DNA of 64,000 nt from Deltaproteobacteria bacterium. GTDB taxonomy: Bacteria > Myxococcota_A > UBA796 > JAFGLY01. Below the pieces are notes generated by a model. It had not been told where the DNA came from and made no database searches. It saw only the letters and a program-made list of their open reading frames with translations. The stretch is from contig JAFGLY010000125.1 of the NCBI GenBank assembly GCA_016927815.1, positions 21,416 to 85,415 on the forward strand. The letters are read 5' to 3'. The position numbers were made by a program, and so were the translations under genes. Every line of letters begins with the position of its first letter. Position 1 is the first letter of the stretch. Below, piece by piece: positions 10,225 through 19,747 of this stretch.

Positions 10225-11559
10225 TCACCTCTGGAGGAACGTCGGCAGCTCCCCGGGCCACCGGGGTTGGTCGAAGGGCGGATCCACGTGGAGCCGGTGG
10301 GCCTCCCCCACCGGCACGTCCGCGAGCAGGGCGTCCAGGAATCGCACCTCTCCGAGCGGATCGAGATGGCCGAAGGTGCCGGCCCGCCCCACGCCCACGA
10401 TGCCGAGAGACGCGAACGCGGCCCGGGCCCGGATCCAGGACGGGGTGGTGGCCAGGGACCAGCAGGGCTCATCCGCCGGCTGGCGTCGCACCACGACCCG
10501 GCCGGCGTTCAGGTGGATGCCGCGAATCTCCTCGAGCGCCGAGCGCGCCGCCGCCTCCACCTCGCGGTCGGTCGCCGTCCACAGCGGGTCTTCCGGGTCG
10601 AGCGCAGCGTGCAGCAGCAGGTGTCCGGCCAGGTCCCGATACGCGGGGAGCCGTCCCGGCCGCGTGATCCGGAAGAACGGCCCACCGTGGCCGACAAGGT
10701 GGACCTCGTCGGGCAGTTCGGCGTCCTCCGCGGGAACCAGCACCTGGAGCCCGTGCCGGTGCCCGAGGCGTGCCACGTGGATCCGGATGGGCTCCGGAAG
10801 CGCCTCTCCGAGCCAGGTGGCCACCTCGGCGGGCGGGCTGGCCACGAGAAGGGTGCCCTCCACGCGGGAGCGTCGGTTCCCGGCGAGCAACACGGCTGCC
10901 ACGTGACCGTCGCGAACCACGAGCCGGCGCACCGGGAGGCCGGAGCGCACGCTCCCCCCCTTGGCTTCCACCTCGTGCCGAGCGCGCTCGAAGCGAGCGG
11001 ACACGCCCTCGGAGGGGGTCACCCAGGCGTGGGCGGAGGCCACTCCGTGGTACCAGCGAGCCAGCGCGGCTCCCACCTGGTCGGGGGGCCCCCAGCGACG
11101 GGCGCAGTACGGTCCGAACAGCCCCTGGAAGAGAGGCTCTCCGTACCGCCAGGACACCCAGTCCCGGTAGGAGCGGATCTCGCTCCAGGAGCCGATCACG
11201 CCTCCCATGGCCTCCCGCGCCCGGACTCGGGCGAAGCCCCAGGTCGCGGCCCCGGTCGCGGACGGACCCAGGATGGAAAGCAACTGCCCAGGGCGAAGGG
11301 GCAGGCGGTGCATGCGCCCGCCCACGGCCAGCGCGCGCTCCGGCGCGGCGAGGGGCTCCAACGGTCCCAGGACGTCCTCGGCGAGCGGTCCTGGGGGCTC
11401 GGACGCCTCCAGCCGACCCGATCCCTCCGGAAGGTCCGGCGTTCCAACTGCACGTTCATCGGGGCAGATCCACGTGACGCGATGCCCGCGCTGCGCACAG
11501 GCCGCTGCCGCCCGGACGGCTCCGGCCGCACTCCCGACGACGACGATCTCACGTTCCAT
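10225..11559 (-). CDS. FAD-dependent oxidoreductase, protoporphyrinogen oxidase / UDP-galactopyranose mutase-like
   Basis: MEREIVVVGSAAGAVRAAAACAQRGHRVTWI Rossmann-like start, GGRMHRLPLRPGQLLSILGP, YGEPLFQGLFGPYCARRWG. Confidence 0.7.
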   Translation of the reverse strand: MEREIVVVGSAAGAVRAAAACAQRGHRVTWICPDERAVGTPDLPEGSGRLEASEPPGPLAEDVLGPLEPLAAPERALAVGGRMHRLPLRPGQLLSILGPSATGAATWGFARVRAREAMGGVIGSWSEIRSYRDWVSWRYGEPLFQGLFGPYCARRWGPPDQVGAALARWYHGVASAHAWVTPSEGVSARFERARHEVEAKGGSVRSGLPVRRLVVRDGHVAAVLLAGNRRSRVEGTLLVASPPAEVATWLGEALPEPIRIHVARLGHRHGLQVLVPAEDAELPDEVHLVGHGGPFFRITRPGRLPAYRDLAGHLLLHAALDPEDPLWTATDREVEAAARSALEEIRGIHLNAGRVVVRRQPADEPCWSLATTPSWIRARAAFASLGIVGVGRAGTFGHLDPLGEVRFLDALLADVPVGEAHRLHVDPPFDQPRWPGELPTFLQR

Positions 11560-11661
11560 GTTGGGTGCCTGGGTGCCCAGGTAGCGCGGCCTGCCCGCCG
11601 AGGCGACCGATGCGCCCCAGATCGGGCCGGTGCATTAGAATCGTCACGGCACGGAGCCTCC

Positions 11662-12648
11662 ATGCCCCTCCCCCACGATCGGATCGTCGCCGTCTCGGGC
11701 GCAGGCCTGTACGAGACCCACGCGCTGTCGGCCCACAGCCCGGACGGCGCGAAGGCCCTGTGGATACGACACACGCTCCTGCGCCCCCTGCACCGCCCTC
11801 CGACCGTCGAGATCAGGTTCGTCTGGTTCGAGCGTGGCTTTAGACCTCGCGTGGTTCGGGCGGACCACCGCTGGGAACGTTGTGAGCTCGAGGAGGGTCC
11901 CTCCATCCGGGGACCGGACCTGGCGTTCTCCCCAGGACACGCCTCCGGATCCGTCGGGGGCATCTCCTGGGACCTCGAGATCCGCGGCGGGATCTCCCCG
12001 ATTCTCCATCTCCCCTACCGCTTCCTGTACGACATCCACTGGCCTCGCAAGAAGATCTGCACGCCGTCTCCCGGGGTCCGCCTGGACGGTCGCGTCACGC
12101 TCGACGGGCACCCCACAAAGGTCGAGGCCTGGAGCGGATCGAGGGGGCACTCCTGGGGCGGAGAGCAGGCCGCGAGCTGGGCCGCTGGAACGTGTACGGT
12201 CTGGGACGACGCCACCCCGCGCGTGCTCGACGGCTTCACCGCTCGCATCCGCATCGGGCGCGGCCTTTCCTCTCCGAGCCTCACGTGCCTCGTGATCCGG
12301 GATCCCGCCGGAGACCGGGTGCTCAATGCACCCCGCCACTGGCTGCGCCACGCCCGGTTCGAGGCCACCGCATGGGACGTCCGCCGGGACGACGTCCACC
12401 TCTCGATGGCCTGCGAGCCCACGGACCTCGTGGGCTTGAGGCTCGAGCAACCCCGATCCGGCGAGGGCTACGCCTATGCCGCCTGCCACGCCCGGGTCAC
12501 GCTCGAGGTCGGGCGTCGGGCCGCCACGTCGTCGTGTGGAGGGCTCGAGACCTTCTTTCCGAAGCCTGTGGCCGGCGTGACGCTCCATCCTCCCGCCTCC
12601 TGGTCGGCGGACGACGGACCCTACGACAGCGCACGGTACGGCCTCTGA
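11662..12648 (+). CDS. CrtC/AttH-like or tocopherol-cyclase-like protein, uncharacterised
   Basis: Beta-rich protein with WSGSRGHSWGGEQAASWAAG, resembling AttH/CrtC repeats; ATG at 11662. Confidence 0.5.
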   Translation: MPLPHDRIVAVSGAGLYETHALSAHSPDGAKALWIRHTLLRPLHRPPTVEIRFVWFERGFRPRVVRADHRWERCELEEGPSIRGPDLAFSPGHASGSVGGISWDLEIRGGISPILHLPYRFLYDIHWPRKKICTPSPGVRLDGRVTLDGHPTKVEAWSGSRGHSWGGEQAASWAAGTCTVWDDATPRVLDGFTARIRIGRGLSSPSLTCLVIRDPAGDRVLNAPRHWLRHARFEATAWDVRRDDVHLSMACEPTDLVGLRLEQPRSGEGYAYAACHARVTLEVGRRAATSSCGGLETFFPKPVAGVTLHPPASWSADDGPYDSARYGL

Positions 12649-12674
12649 CCGGGGTCGCGGAAGCCGCCGAAGAC

Positions 12675-13079
12675 CTACGTCTCCGATCCGGTCGGATCCA
12701 CGCGGGGCGGCAGTTCCCTCGGGATCCGCTGCAGGGGCGGCCCCGGGAGGATCTCCACGATCGTCCAGCTGCACACCCCCTCCCGACAGCCACAGGCCTG
12801 GAGCGCGCCGAAACAGGGCAGCACCTCGCACGTGGTGATCACGTCCGGCGCGCGGACAGCCGTCGTGCAGACCTCGGACGAGCACCCGGCCACCGCGCAG
12901 TCGGCATCGGTGGTGCACTCGCCCGGCTCCTCCGGACCCTCCAACCGATCGCGGCACTGGGCGTAGAGCAGGGCCGGGGTGACCGCTTCCACGGCGACCG
13001 GCGCGGGCTGGGCCGCAGGTTCGGGTGCGGCAGGGTGGTTGCACCCCAGGACCAGGAGGCACGACAAGATCGCGGGCAT
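12675..13079 (-). CDS. Putative lipoprotein with cysteine cluster (eight-cysteine-cluster type)
   Basis: Lipobox LVLGC, then ECTTDADCAVAGCSSEVCTT...CEVLPCFGALQACGCREGVCSW. Confidence 0.65.
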   Translation of the reverse strand: MPAILSCLLVLGCNHPAAPEPAAQPAPVAVEAVTPALLYAQCRDRLEGPEEPGECTTDADCAVAGCSSEVCTTAVRAPDVITTCEVLPCFGALQACGCREGVCSWTIVEILPGPPLQRIPRELPPRVDPTGSET

Positions 13080-13142
13080 GGGTCACCTCTCCCGGTTCCC
13101 TAACCCGGCCCGGGATCGGTCCAGCACCCTACAGCCTACCGT

Positions 13143-14810
13143 CTACAGCCTGCTGGCCCGCTCGAGGCCCTCCCGGTACGCGGACACGAGCGGGCACAGC
13201 TCGACGGCCTTGGAGAAGCAGAGCATCGCCTCCTTCCGATCCGCCTTGAGCAGGGCCATTTCGCCCTTGCGGCCGAGGATCTCCGCCGATCCCTCGATCT
13301 TTGCCTTCTCGACGACCTCCTGCCGGTAGGTCCGGCGCCGCTTGTCGTCCGACAGAAACGCGAGGGAGGTGTCCACGGCCTCGCGGATGGCCGCGAGCTG
13401 TACGACGAGGTCCTCGGGCAGGTGGGCGAAGTCCGCCGGGTCGTACTCCCGGCGGACGCGGGCGGCGCCCTCGGCCACCTCCTCGCCCAGGCAGATCCAG
13501 TGGATCTCCAGGATCTCGAAGTGGGTCGCGGTCTGGAGGAGCCGGGCCTTCTGCCGGATCCGGTTGCCGATGCGATCCAGGTACCGCTCCCGGGTCTCCT
13601 CCTCCCGGTACTCGAGGAACCCCATCTCGTTGAGGGCGAAGACCACCACCGAGGTCTCGGTGCGACTCAGGTTCGATCGGGAGAAGAGCTCCCTCAGTCT
13701 CCAGGCGTTGGAGCGCACGATCTCGAGAAACTTCTTCTCCTGGGGCGTGAACCGGATCTCCGCCAGCACGAGGTCCACGTCCGGGGCGACGAACACGTAG
13801 CGGTCGAGGTTGGGCCGGTGGACCGCAGCCATGTCCTCGGCGGAGAGACTCCGTGCGTGCTGGGCGAGGGCCCGCAGGAAGATGGACGGTACCTGCAGGG
13901 GGGGATTGACGAACCGCTCGGGCAGATCCTCCAACCCGAAGAAAGCCCAGTACCCGTCGCGCAGGCGCATCACCCTCTGGAGGGCCGCCTCCACCTGCTT
14001 CTGGAGGAGCAGCACGAGTTGCGGAAAACTCAGGAGGCCCATCTGGATGAGCGCCTCTCCCTGCCGGATCCCCTGCTCCTCCATCAGCCGGAGGCTCTGG
14101 GCGAGTTGCTCCTGGGTGATCCGGCGGGCCCGGAACAGGAGCATGCCGAGCACGAGTTCGGGGTCGACCGGCTCGCTCCGGAAGCCCACGGGTCCTCCGC
14201 GATGCCAGAGCCCGAACCACCGGGGCCCCTCCTGCGTGACCACGACGAGCAGGCCGGTGATGCGCCGTATGGCGATCTCCACGAGGGAATCGCGCAGGGA
14301 ACGGTCGCCCATCGGTCCGTCCACGAGCGGTTCGTCCTCGGAGACGTCCGGGACGAGGTGCCCCCGCGGACGTGGCCCCGACGCGTACACCCCCGAGGCC
14401 GAGGCTCCCCCTGCCAGAACCCGGCGTTCGAGGTGCGCTCGCTTCCGCTCCTCCTGGGCGAGCCTCGCCTCCACCAGGTCGGCGGGAACCACGTCCCCCC
14501 GGGCCACGAGGTGGGCCCGCACCTCGCGGGCCGCCGCGAGCAGCCCATCGATCCGCGCCTTCACGTTCGGCGGCAGAGACGACAGCCTGAGACCGATCGT
14601 TCCGTCGGGCCCTTGCGACACGACCTGGGCCTGCACGGGACCCACGCGCCCGACGAGCGGAAGCAGGAGGTCGAGCTTGATCTCGGGAGCCGGGTCGTCG
14701 TCCAGATCCGCGCGCCGGATCGCGAGCGCCCCCTTCCCCAGGGTGCCCTCCCACTCCTCGAGAAACTCCCCCATGCCTGAGAAACGGCGGGTGGCGTGCC
14801 GGACGGGCAT
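13143..14810 (-). CDS. PilZ-like / DUF4388 (PatA-like) / degenerate J-domain-like / TPR multidomain protein
   Basis: N-terminal PilZ-like block, middle LRDSLVEIAIRRITGLLVVV, C-terminal HFEILEIHW...RREYDPADF...LSDDKRRRTYR, final TPR-like helix pair. Confidence 0.6.
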   Translation of the reverse strand: MPVRHATRRFSGMGEFLEEWEGTLGKGALAIRRADLDDDPAPEIKLDLLLPLVGRVGPVQAQVVSQGPDGTIGLRLSSLPPNVKARIDGLLAAAREVRAHLVARGDVVPADLVEARLAQEERKRAHLERRVLAGGASASGVYASGPRPRGHLVPDVSEDEPLVDGPMGDRSLRDSLVEIAIRRITGLLVVVTQEGPRWFGLWHRGGPVGFRSEPVDPELVLGMLLFRARRITQEQLAQSLRLMEEQGIRQGEALIQMGLLSFPQLVLLLQKQVEAALQRVMRLRDGYWAFFGLEDLPERFVNPPLQVPSIFLRALAQHARSLSAEDMAAVHRPNLDRYVFVAPDVDLVLAEIRFTPQEKKFLEIVRSNAWRLRELFSRSNLSRTETSVVVFALNEMGFLEYREEETRERYLDRIGNRIRQKARLLQTATHFEILEIHWICLGEEVAEGAARVRREYDPADFAHLPEDLVVQLAAIREAVDTSLAFLSDDKRRRTYRQEVVEKAKIEGSAEILGRKGEMALLKADRKEAMLCFSKAVELCPLVSAYREGLERASRL

Positions 14811-14825
14811 GGCACCTCCCTGGGG

Positions 14826-14866
14826 GGACAGCCCAGATAACCGGGCGCCCGCCCGGCGGGCTGTCC
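14826..14866. promoter_or_regulatory. Nested inverted repeat in the divergent intergenic region upstream of efp
   Basis: GGACAGCCC-agataa-CCGGGC-gccc-GCCCGG-c-GGGCTGTCC. Confidence 0.5.
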
Positions 14867-14927
14867 GCTTGCCCACCGTGATAGGGGGGCGCCCGTTCGT
14901 GCCCACCCCCGTCCGAGAGGCCCCACC

Positions 14928-15491
14928 ATGGCCACGTTCGAGACATCCGACTTCCGCAACGGGCTGAAGGTCGAGATCGACGGCGATCCGTACACCATCA
15001 CGTGGTTCCAGTTCGTGAAGCCGGGCAAGGGGAACGCCTTCACCCGGACCCGGCTCAAGAACCTCCGCACCGGTTCGGTCATCGAGCGCACCTACCGCAC
15101 CGGCGAGACGGTGAAGGCGGCCGAGGTGGAGGAGTTCAGTGCCCAGTATCTCTACAATGATGGAGAAACCTGGTTCTTCATGAACATGTCCACGTTCGAA
15201 CAGATCGGGCTCAGCGTCACTGCCCTCGAGAACCAGGCCGGATACCTGACCGAGAACCTCGAGGTCCAGCTCATGTTCTTCCAGGGGCGTCCGGTCGCGG
15301 TCACCCTGCCCTACTTCATCGAGTCCGAGATCGTGTACTGTGAGCCTGGCCTGCGTGGGAACACGGCCACGGGTGCCACCAAGCCCGCCACGCTCGCCAC
15401 CGGGGCCACCGTGCTGGTCCCGCTCTTCGTGAACCAGGGCGAGCGGATCCGGGTGGACACGCGCACGGGCGAGTACGTCTGCCGCGTCTGA
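14928..15491 (+). CDS. efp: Elongation factor P
   Basis: VKPGKGNAFTRTRLKNLRTG, YLYNDGETWFFMNMSTFEQ, VLVPLFVNQGERIRVDTRTGEYVCRV. Confidence 0.97.
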   Translation: MATFETSDFRNGLKVEIDGDPYTITWFQFVKPGKGNAFTRTRLKNLRTGSVIERTYRTGETVKAAEVEEFSAQYLYNDGETWFFMNMSTFEQIGLSVTALENQAGYLTENLEVQLMFFQGRPVAVTLPYFIESEIVYCEPGLRGNTATGATKPATLATGATVLVPLFVNQGERIRVDTRTGEYVCRV

Positions 15492-15512
15492 CGCTGCCGG
15501 CGTCCGGAGGGG

Positions 15513-18011
15513 TCAGGGGCGTCTCAGGCCGGCGAGGAGCGCGTCCAGGCGCTTGCGGGTCTGGTCGTCGAACCGGTAGTCGACCCACATGCCCTGCCGG
15601 CCGTCGGGCGACCCTTCCGTTGCGTGGGACCGGACCACGCCCGGGAGGATCAGGGTCTCCGTGAGCCCGGGCGCGCTGACCTCGAACACGCAGGCCCGGC
15701 CTATCGCGACGGGGTTCCGGGTGTGGACGAAGGCTCCGCCGCGGGCGAGGTTGTGCGTGAGATCCGCACCGAGGGCATCCACGCTCCGGTAGGTCATCTT
15801 GACGCGCGCCGGCTTGCGGGCGCGAATGGGTTCGGGGTCGGCCTCCGGTACGTCCGGGGGCTCGGGCGTCCCGCTGGGATCTGCGGCACCGGGATCCGGC
15901 CCGGGCTCCTCGAGAAGCGGCGCGTCGGGTTCGGGCATGGGCGTCTGCCGGTCCTCGTCGTCGAGGAAGGGCAGGGCCCCACCGGAAGCCTCCGAGAGGA
16001 GATCGAGGGGCGTGACGTCGTCGTCGCCCAGGGGCATCACGTCTTCTTCCCTCGGCGTGCCCGGCAGGGTCCGTTCCGCGTCGCCCTCGTACCGCAAGAG
16101 CCCCTCCACTCCCCCGTAGTCCTGGATGTCGCCCTCGTCCTCCTCGTCGCCCAGGGGCAGGAGCGTGGACTCCTCCATCTCGAAGGGCGGGAACACGGCC
16201 TGGGGAGCGACGGGCGGCGGTTCGGCGTCGGGGGGAGCCCCGCTGACCTCGGGCCGGTCGCGGTCCACGAGCCGTACGTCGCGGACTGCTTCTGCGGCCC
16301 CGTCGGCCGGGCTCGTCGCCGGGGTCTCCTCGCCGGCCTCCGCCGAGGGTGCGACCCTGCGCCTGAGCACATCGAGGAGAGACCGGCGGCGGCGAACCCG
16401 CACGCCGGAGGCGAGGCTGGAATCCGTTCTTGGGGATCCAGAGGCGGAGGATGGGGGTACCTGATCGCCCTCCACCGTCACCTGGGGCACGGGGGCCTGG
16501 GTGGACCGATTGGCCACGTCCGCGTAGTTGCGGATGGTGATCTGCTTTCGTTCACCCGTTGCGGGGTCCGCGGCCTGGACGTGGAGCATTCCGTTGGAGT
16601 CGAGACGGAAGGTGACGTTGACCCTGGCTTCCATGCGCGGCGCGGGCCGGATGCCCTCCAGGAGGAACTCGCCCAGGAACTCGTTCTGTTGGGCCTTCAG
16701 GGCCTCTCCCTGCCGGACGGTGATCCGGACGCGGTCCTGGTTGTCGTGCACCGTGGCGAACGTGCGCGTCCGGCTGGCGGGGATCTTCGTGTTCCGCTGA
16801 AGGATGGGGGTGAAGAGCCCCCCGGCCGCATCGATCCCGAGGTCGAACGGCGTGACGTCCAGCAGGATGGGCTCGGCCGTCGCGCCCTCCTCCAGGGACG
16901 CCGCATGGATGGCCGCACCGATGGCCACGACCTCCTCGGGGTGTACGGAGCGGTTGGGCTCCCGCCCGAACAGGCCGGAGACGGCCTCCCGGATCTTGGG
17001 CATGCGCGTCTGTCCGCCGACCAGGATGACGTCGTCGATCTCTCCGAAGGCGAGCCCGGCGTCGGTGAGCGCCCGTCGCGTGGTCTCCAGGGTGCGTGCC
17101 ACGAGGTCATCGACCAGGGACTCGAGGGTGGCCCGGGACACCACCATCTCCAGGTTCGAGGTCCCCGAGATCCGCGGGATGAGGAGGGTGGTGCGATCCG
17201 TGAACGACAGCTCGCACTTGGCCCGCTCGGCGGCGTCCTTGAGGCGCTGCAGGGCGCTCCGATCCTGGCGCAGGTCCACCCCGTGTTGGGACTGGAAGGC
17301 GTCTGCCAGGTGGTCCACGAGGCGGAAATCGAAATCCTCGCCGCCGAGGTAGGAGTCGCCCCGGGTGGCCATGATCTCGTAGTACCCGCCGGAGATCCTC
17401 AGGATGCAGACGTCGAAGGTGCCGCCTCCGAGGTCGAAGACGACCACCGTGCGCTCGAGGTCCTTCCGGTAGCCGTAGGCGAGCGCCGCTGCCGTCGGCT
17501 CGTTCAGCAGGCGGTGGCACCGGAGACCCGCCATGCGGGCCGCGTCGAGGGTGGCCTGTCGCTGGGCGTGCGTGAAGTACGCCGGCACCGTGATGACGGC
17601 CTCCTCGACACGCTCCCCCAGGGCGCGCTCGGCGATCTGCTGCGCCACCTGCAGGAGGATGGCCGAGATCTCCGGGGGGGACAGGGACTCGTTCCCCAGC
17701 CTCATGCGGACGCCCCCGTCCGGTGCCGCTTCGATCTCGTAGGACACCCGTTCGCGTGCGTTCTCGACCTCGGGGGCGTCCCAGCGCCGCCCCATGAGTC
17801 GCTTGATGGCGTAGACGGTGCGCTCCGGGGCCGAGAGGATGAGGCTCCGGGCCGCGAGCCCCACGATGTACCGGCCCTCGCCCTTGGAGGACACGCACGA
17901 GGGCAGGACCTTGTAGCCCTTCTCGTCCTCCAGGACCTTCGGCCGGCCGTCCACGACCACGGCGACGGCCGTGTTCGTGGTGCCGAGGTCGATCCCGATG
18001 GTCCTGCTCAT
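15513..18011 (-). CDS. Hsp70/DnaK-family protein with C-terminal PilZ domain
   Basis: MSRTIGIDLGTTNTAVAVV, VVVFDLGGGTFDVCIL, VILVGGQTRMPKI; acidic linker; C-terminal RKPARVKMTYRSVDALGADLTHNLARGGAFVHTRNPVAIG. Confidence 0.88.
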   Translation of the reverse strand: MSRTIGIDLGTTNTAVAVVVDGRPKVLEDEKGYKVLPSCVSSKGEGRYIVGLAARSLILSAPERTVYAIKRLMGRRWDAPEVENARERVSYEIEAAPDGGVRMRLGNESLSPPEISAILLQVAQQIAERALGERVEEAVITVPAYFTHAQRQATLDAARMAGLRCHRLLNEPTAAALAYGYRKDLERTVVVFDLGGGTFDVCILRISGGYYEIMATRGDSYLGGEDFDFRLVDHLADAFQSQHGVDLRQDRSALQRLKDAAERAKCELSFTDRTTLLIPRISGTSNLEMVVSRATLESLVDDLVARTLETTRRALTDAGLAFGEIDDVILVGGQTRMPKIREAVSGLFGREPNRSVHPEEVVAIGAAIHAASLEEGATAEPILLDVTPFDLGIDAAGGLFTPILQRNTKIPASRTRTFATVHDNQDRVRITVRQGEALKAQQNEFLGEFLLEGIRPAPRMEARVNVTFRLDSNGMLHVQAADPATGERKQITIRNYADVANRSTQAPVPQVTVEGDQVPPSSASGSPRTDSSLASGVRVRRRRSLLDVLRRRVAPSAEAGEETPATSPADGAAEAVRDVRLVDRDRPEVSGAPPDAEPPPVAPQAVFPPFEMEESTLLPLGDEEDEGDIQDYGGVEGLLRYEGDAERTLPGTPREEDVMPLGDDDVTPLDLLSEASGGALPFLDDEDRQTPMPEPDAPLLEEPGPDPGAADPSGTPEPPDVPEADPEPIRARKPARVKMTYRSVDALGADLTHNLARGGAFVHTRNPVAIGRACVFEVSAPGLTETLILPGVVRSHATEGSPDGRQGMWVDYRFDDQTRKRLDALLAGLRRP

Positions 18012-18090
18012 GTGCGGCCGGCGCTTGGTGGGAGGGGGAGTCTAGCCCTCCCATCGGTCCGGGGAAAGGGTCGGGTACGAACCCGCCGGG

Positions 18091-18735
18091 TCAGAGCTGT
18101 CCGTTCCTGTCCGGGGTCGGCGGGGGCGGTTCCTGGGGGCGAGGCTCCCGGGTGCGCAGTCTCTTCGTGGCTGCCTCGATCTGGATCGCGACGCCGGGAA
18201 CCACCTGGAAGGGAATGTCCCCGAGGACGTACGACCCGGAGGGCAGAAGACCCTCGAAGCGCCCTTCGTTCCGCAGGCGGGTGGCGGCGAACTCCACCGC
18301 CGCTCGCTGGTCCGGGGCGAACGGCAGGGCTTCCGCGCGCAGCTCCACGCCCTTGGGGGGGTTGGTGCTCAGGACCACCTTTCCGTACAGGGTGTCCAGG
18401 GCCCACAACCAGTCGACCACTTCCTTGGAGGCCTCGAGCACGGCGGCCTTCCTCAGACGCTCGTACGAGGCGGCGGCATCGCCCAGGCCCCGTGCGGCGT
18501 AGGCCCCGTTGAGGAGGTCCCGGAACTCGAGCGCCACGGCGAGCGCTTCGCAGGCCCGGAACTTGTGCTCGGCGCCCACCCAGATCTGACGCTCCACCAG
18601 GCGTTGGAGCTCGTCGGAGAGGCGGTGGTGCTCGGCGGCCACCACAGCGGGGTCCGAGTTCGCAGGCGCCTCCTCCCTTCCGGCCAGGGCCGACAGGGCT
18701 GCCAACAGGATGCAGATCGAGGGACCGGTGGGCAT
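18091..18735 (-). CDS. Hypothetical secreted protein
   Basis: Signal-peptide-like start MPTGPSICILLAALSALAG; no recognised domain. Confidence 0.55.
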   Translation of the reverse strand: MPTGPSICILLAALSALAGREEAPANSDPAVVAAEHHRLSDELQRLVERQIWVGAEHKFRACEALAVALEFRDLLNGAYAARGLGDAAASYERLRKAAVLEASKEVVDWLWALDTLYGKVVLSTNPPKGVELRAEALPFAPDQRAAVEFAATRLRNEGRFEGLLPSGSYVLGDIPFQVVPGVAIQIEAATKRLRTREPRPQEPPPPTPDRNGQL

Positions 18736-18829
18736 CGCGTTGCCTCGTGGATCTCTTCCTCTATCCTCCGACCCGGACCGGCGCCTCCATCATCCTCTCC
18801 CGGCTGCCCTCGCGGGCGGGCTCCGTGCT

Positions 18830-19747
18830 ATGGAGAACCGGTCCAGCGCCCTGTGCGCCCTCTCCCCTCCCACCGCATTGACCCTCCTCCCCTCCGACCC
18901 GGCCTGCGCCGGGCCCTTCCAGACGGCTTTCTGGCTCACCCTTCCTCACGGTGTCGCGGTCGGGATCGCGCTCCCGGAGCACCCCGGCGCTGGGGGGCAG
19001 GCCGTACCCGAGTCCGTACTGGCTCGCCTCCTGCCCGAGGAGCGCGCTATCGCACGCACCTTGAGGGGCCATCGTGTCCTCCGCTGGGTGGGCGGCCGGC
19101 TCGCGCTGCACGAGGCGCTGCGCCACCTGTGGGCGGATCCGGTGCCCCTCCTGCCGCTGCCGGGTGGCGGCGTGGAGGGTCCCCCGGGATTCACCGTGTC
19201 GGTGAGCCACAAGCGGACGCTCGCGGTGGGCATGGCTGCGCGATCCGCAGGCGGCACGCTCGGTGTGGACCTGGAGGACGTGATGCCCACACGTCTCCAC
19301 GTGGCGCCGGTCGTCCTGAGGCCCGAGGAGATCGACCTCGTACGCCACCTGTCCCCCGAGCGCCGCTGGCTGTCGATGCTGGTCCGCTTCTCGATCAAGG
19401 AGGCCCTCTACAAGGCCCTGTTCCCCCACCTGTCCCGCTTCGTGGGCTTCCAGGAGGCCTTTGTGGTGCTGGCTCCGAACGGCTCGGCCCGAGTGCAGTT
19501 GTCCCTCGAGGGCCAGGAGGGTCCCTTTCGGGTAGAGGCACGCTACCACTGGCTCCCAGGCCGCGTGCTCTCGTCGGTGCGCGTGTGGCCCGAAGCGTCC
19601 CGGTCCACGCAGCAGAGCCCCGCGGGCGCCGCGTCCGGCCTCCCCGACGACGCCGGGGGAACGGCCCAGGGCAATGGGTCTCTTGCACGCGGAGGCCCTC
19701 TCTCCTACACTGACGCACCCCCGCACCCGGAGCACCTCCATGGCTGA
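18830..19747 (+). CDS. 4'-phosphopantetheinyl transferase superfamily protein
   Basis: VSVSHKRTLAVGMAARSAGGTLGVDLEDV and MLVRFSIKEALYKALFPHL. Confidence 0.88.
   Translation: MENRSSALCALSPPTALTLLPSDPACAGPFQTAFWLTLPHGVAVGIALPEHPGAGGQAVPESVLARLLPEERAIARTLRGHRVLRWVGGRLALHEALRHLWADPVPLLPLPGGGVEGPPGFTVSVSHKRTLAVGMAARSAGGTLGVDLEDVMPTRLHVAPVVLRPEEIDLVRHLSPERRWLSMLVRFSIKEALYKALFPHLSRFVGFQEAFVVLAPNGSARVQLSLEGQEGPFRVEARYHWLPGRVLSSVRVWPEASRSTQQSPAGAASGLPDDAGGTAQGNGSLARGGPLSYTDAPPHPEHLHG

Noticed and set aside
15624-18512. 962-aa plus-strand ORF opposite the Hsp70 gene
   Set aside because: Antisense shadow ORF; no domain signatures.
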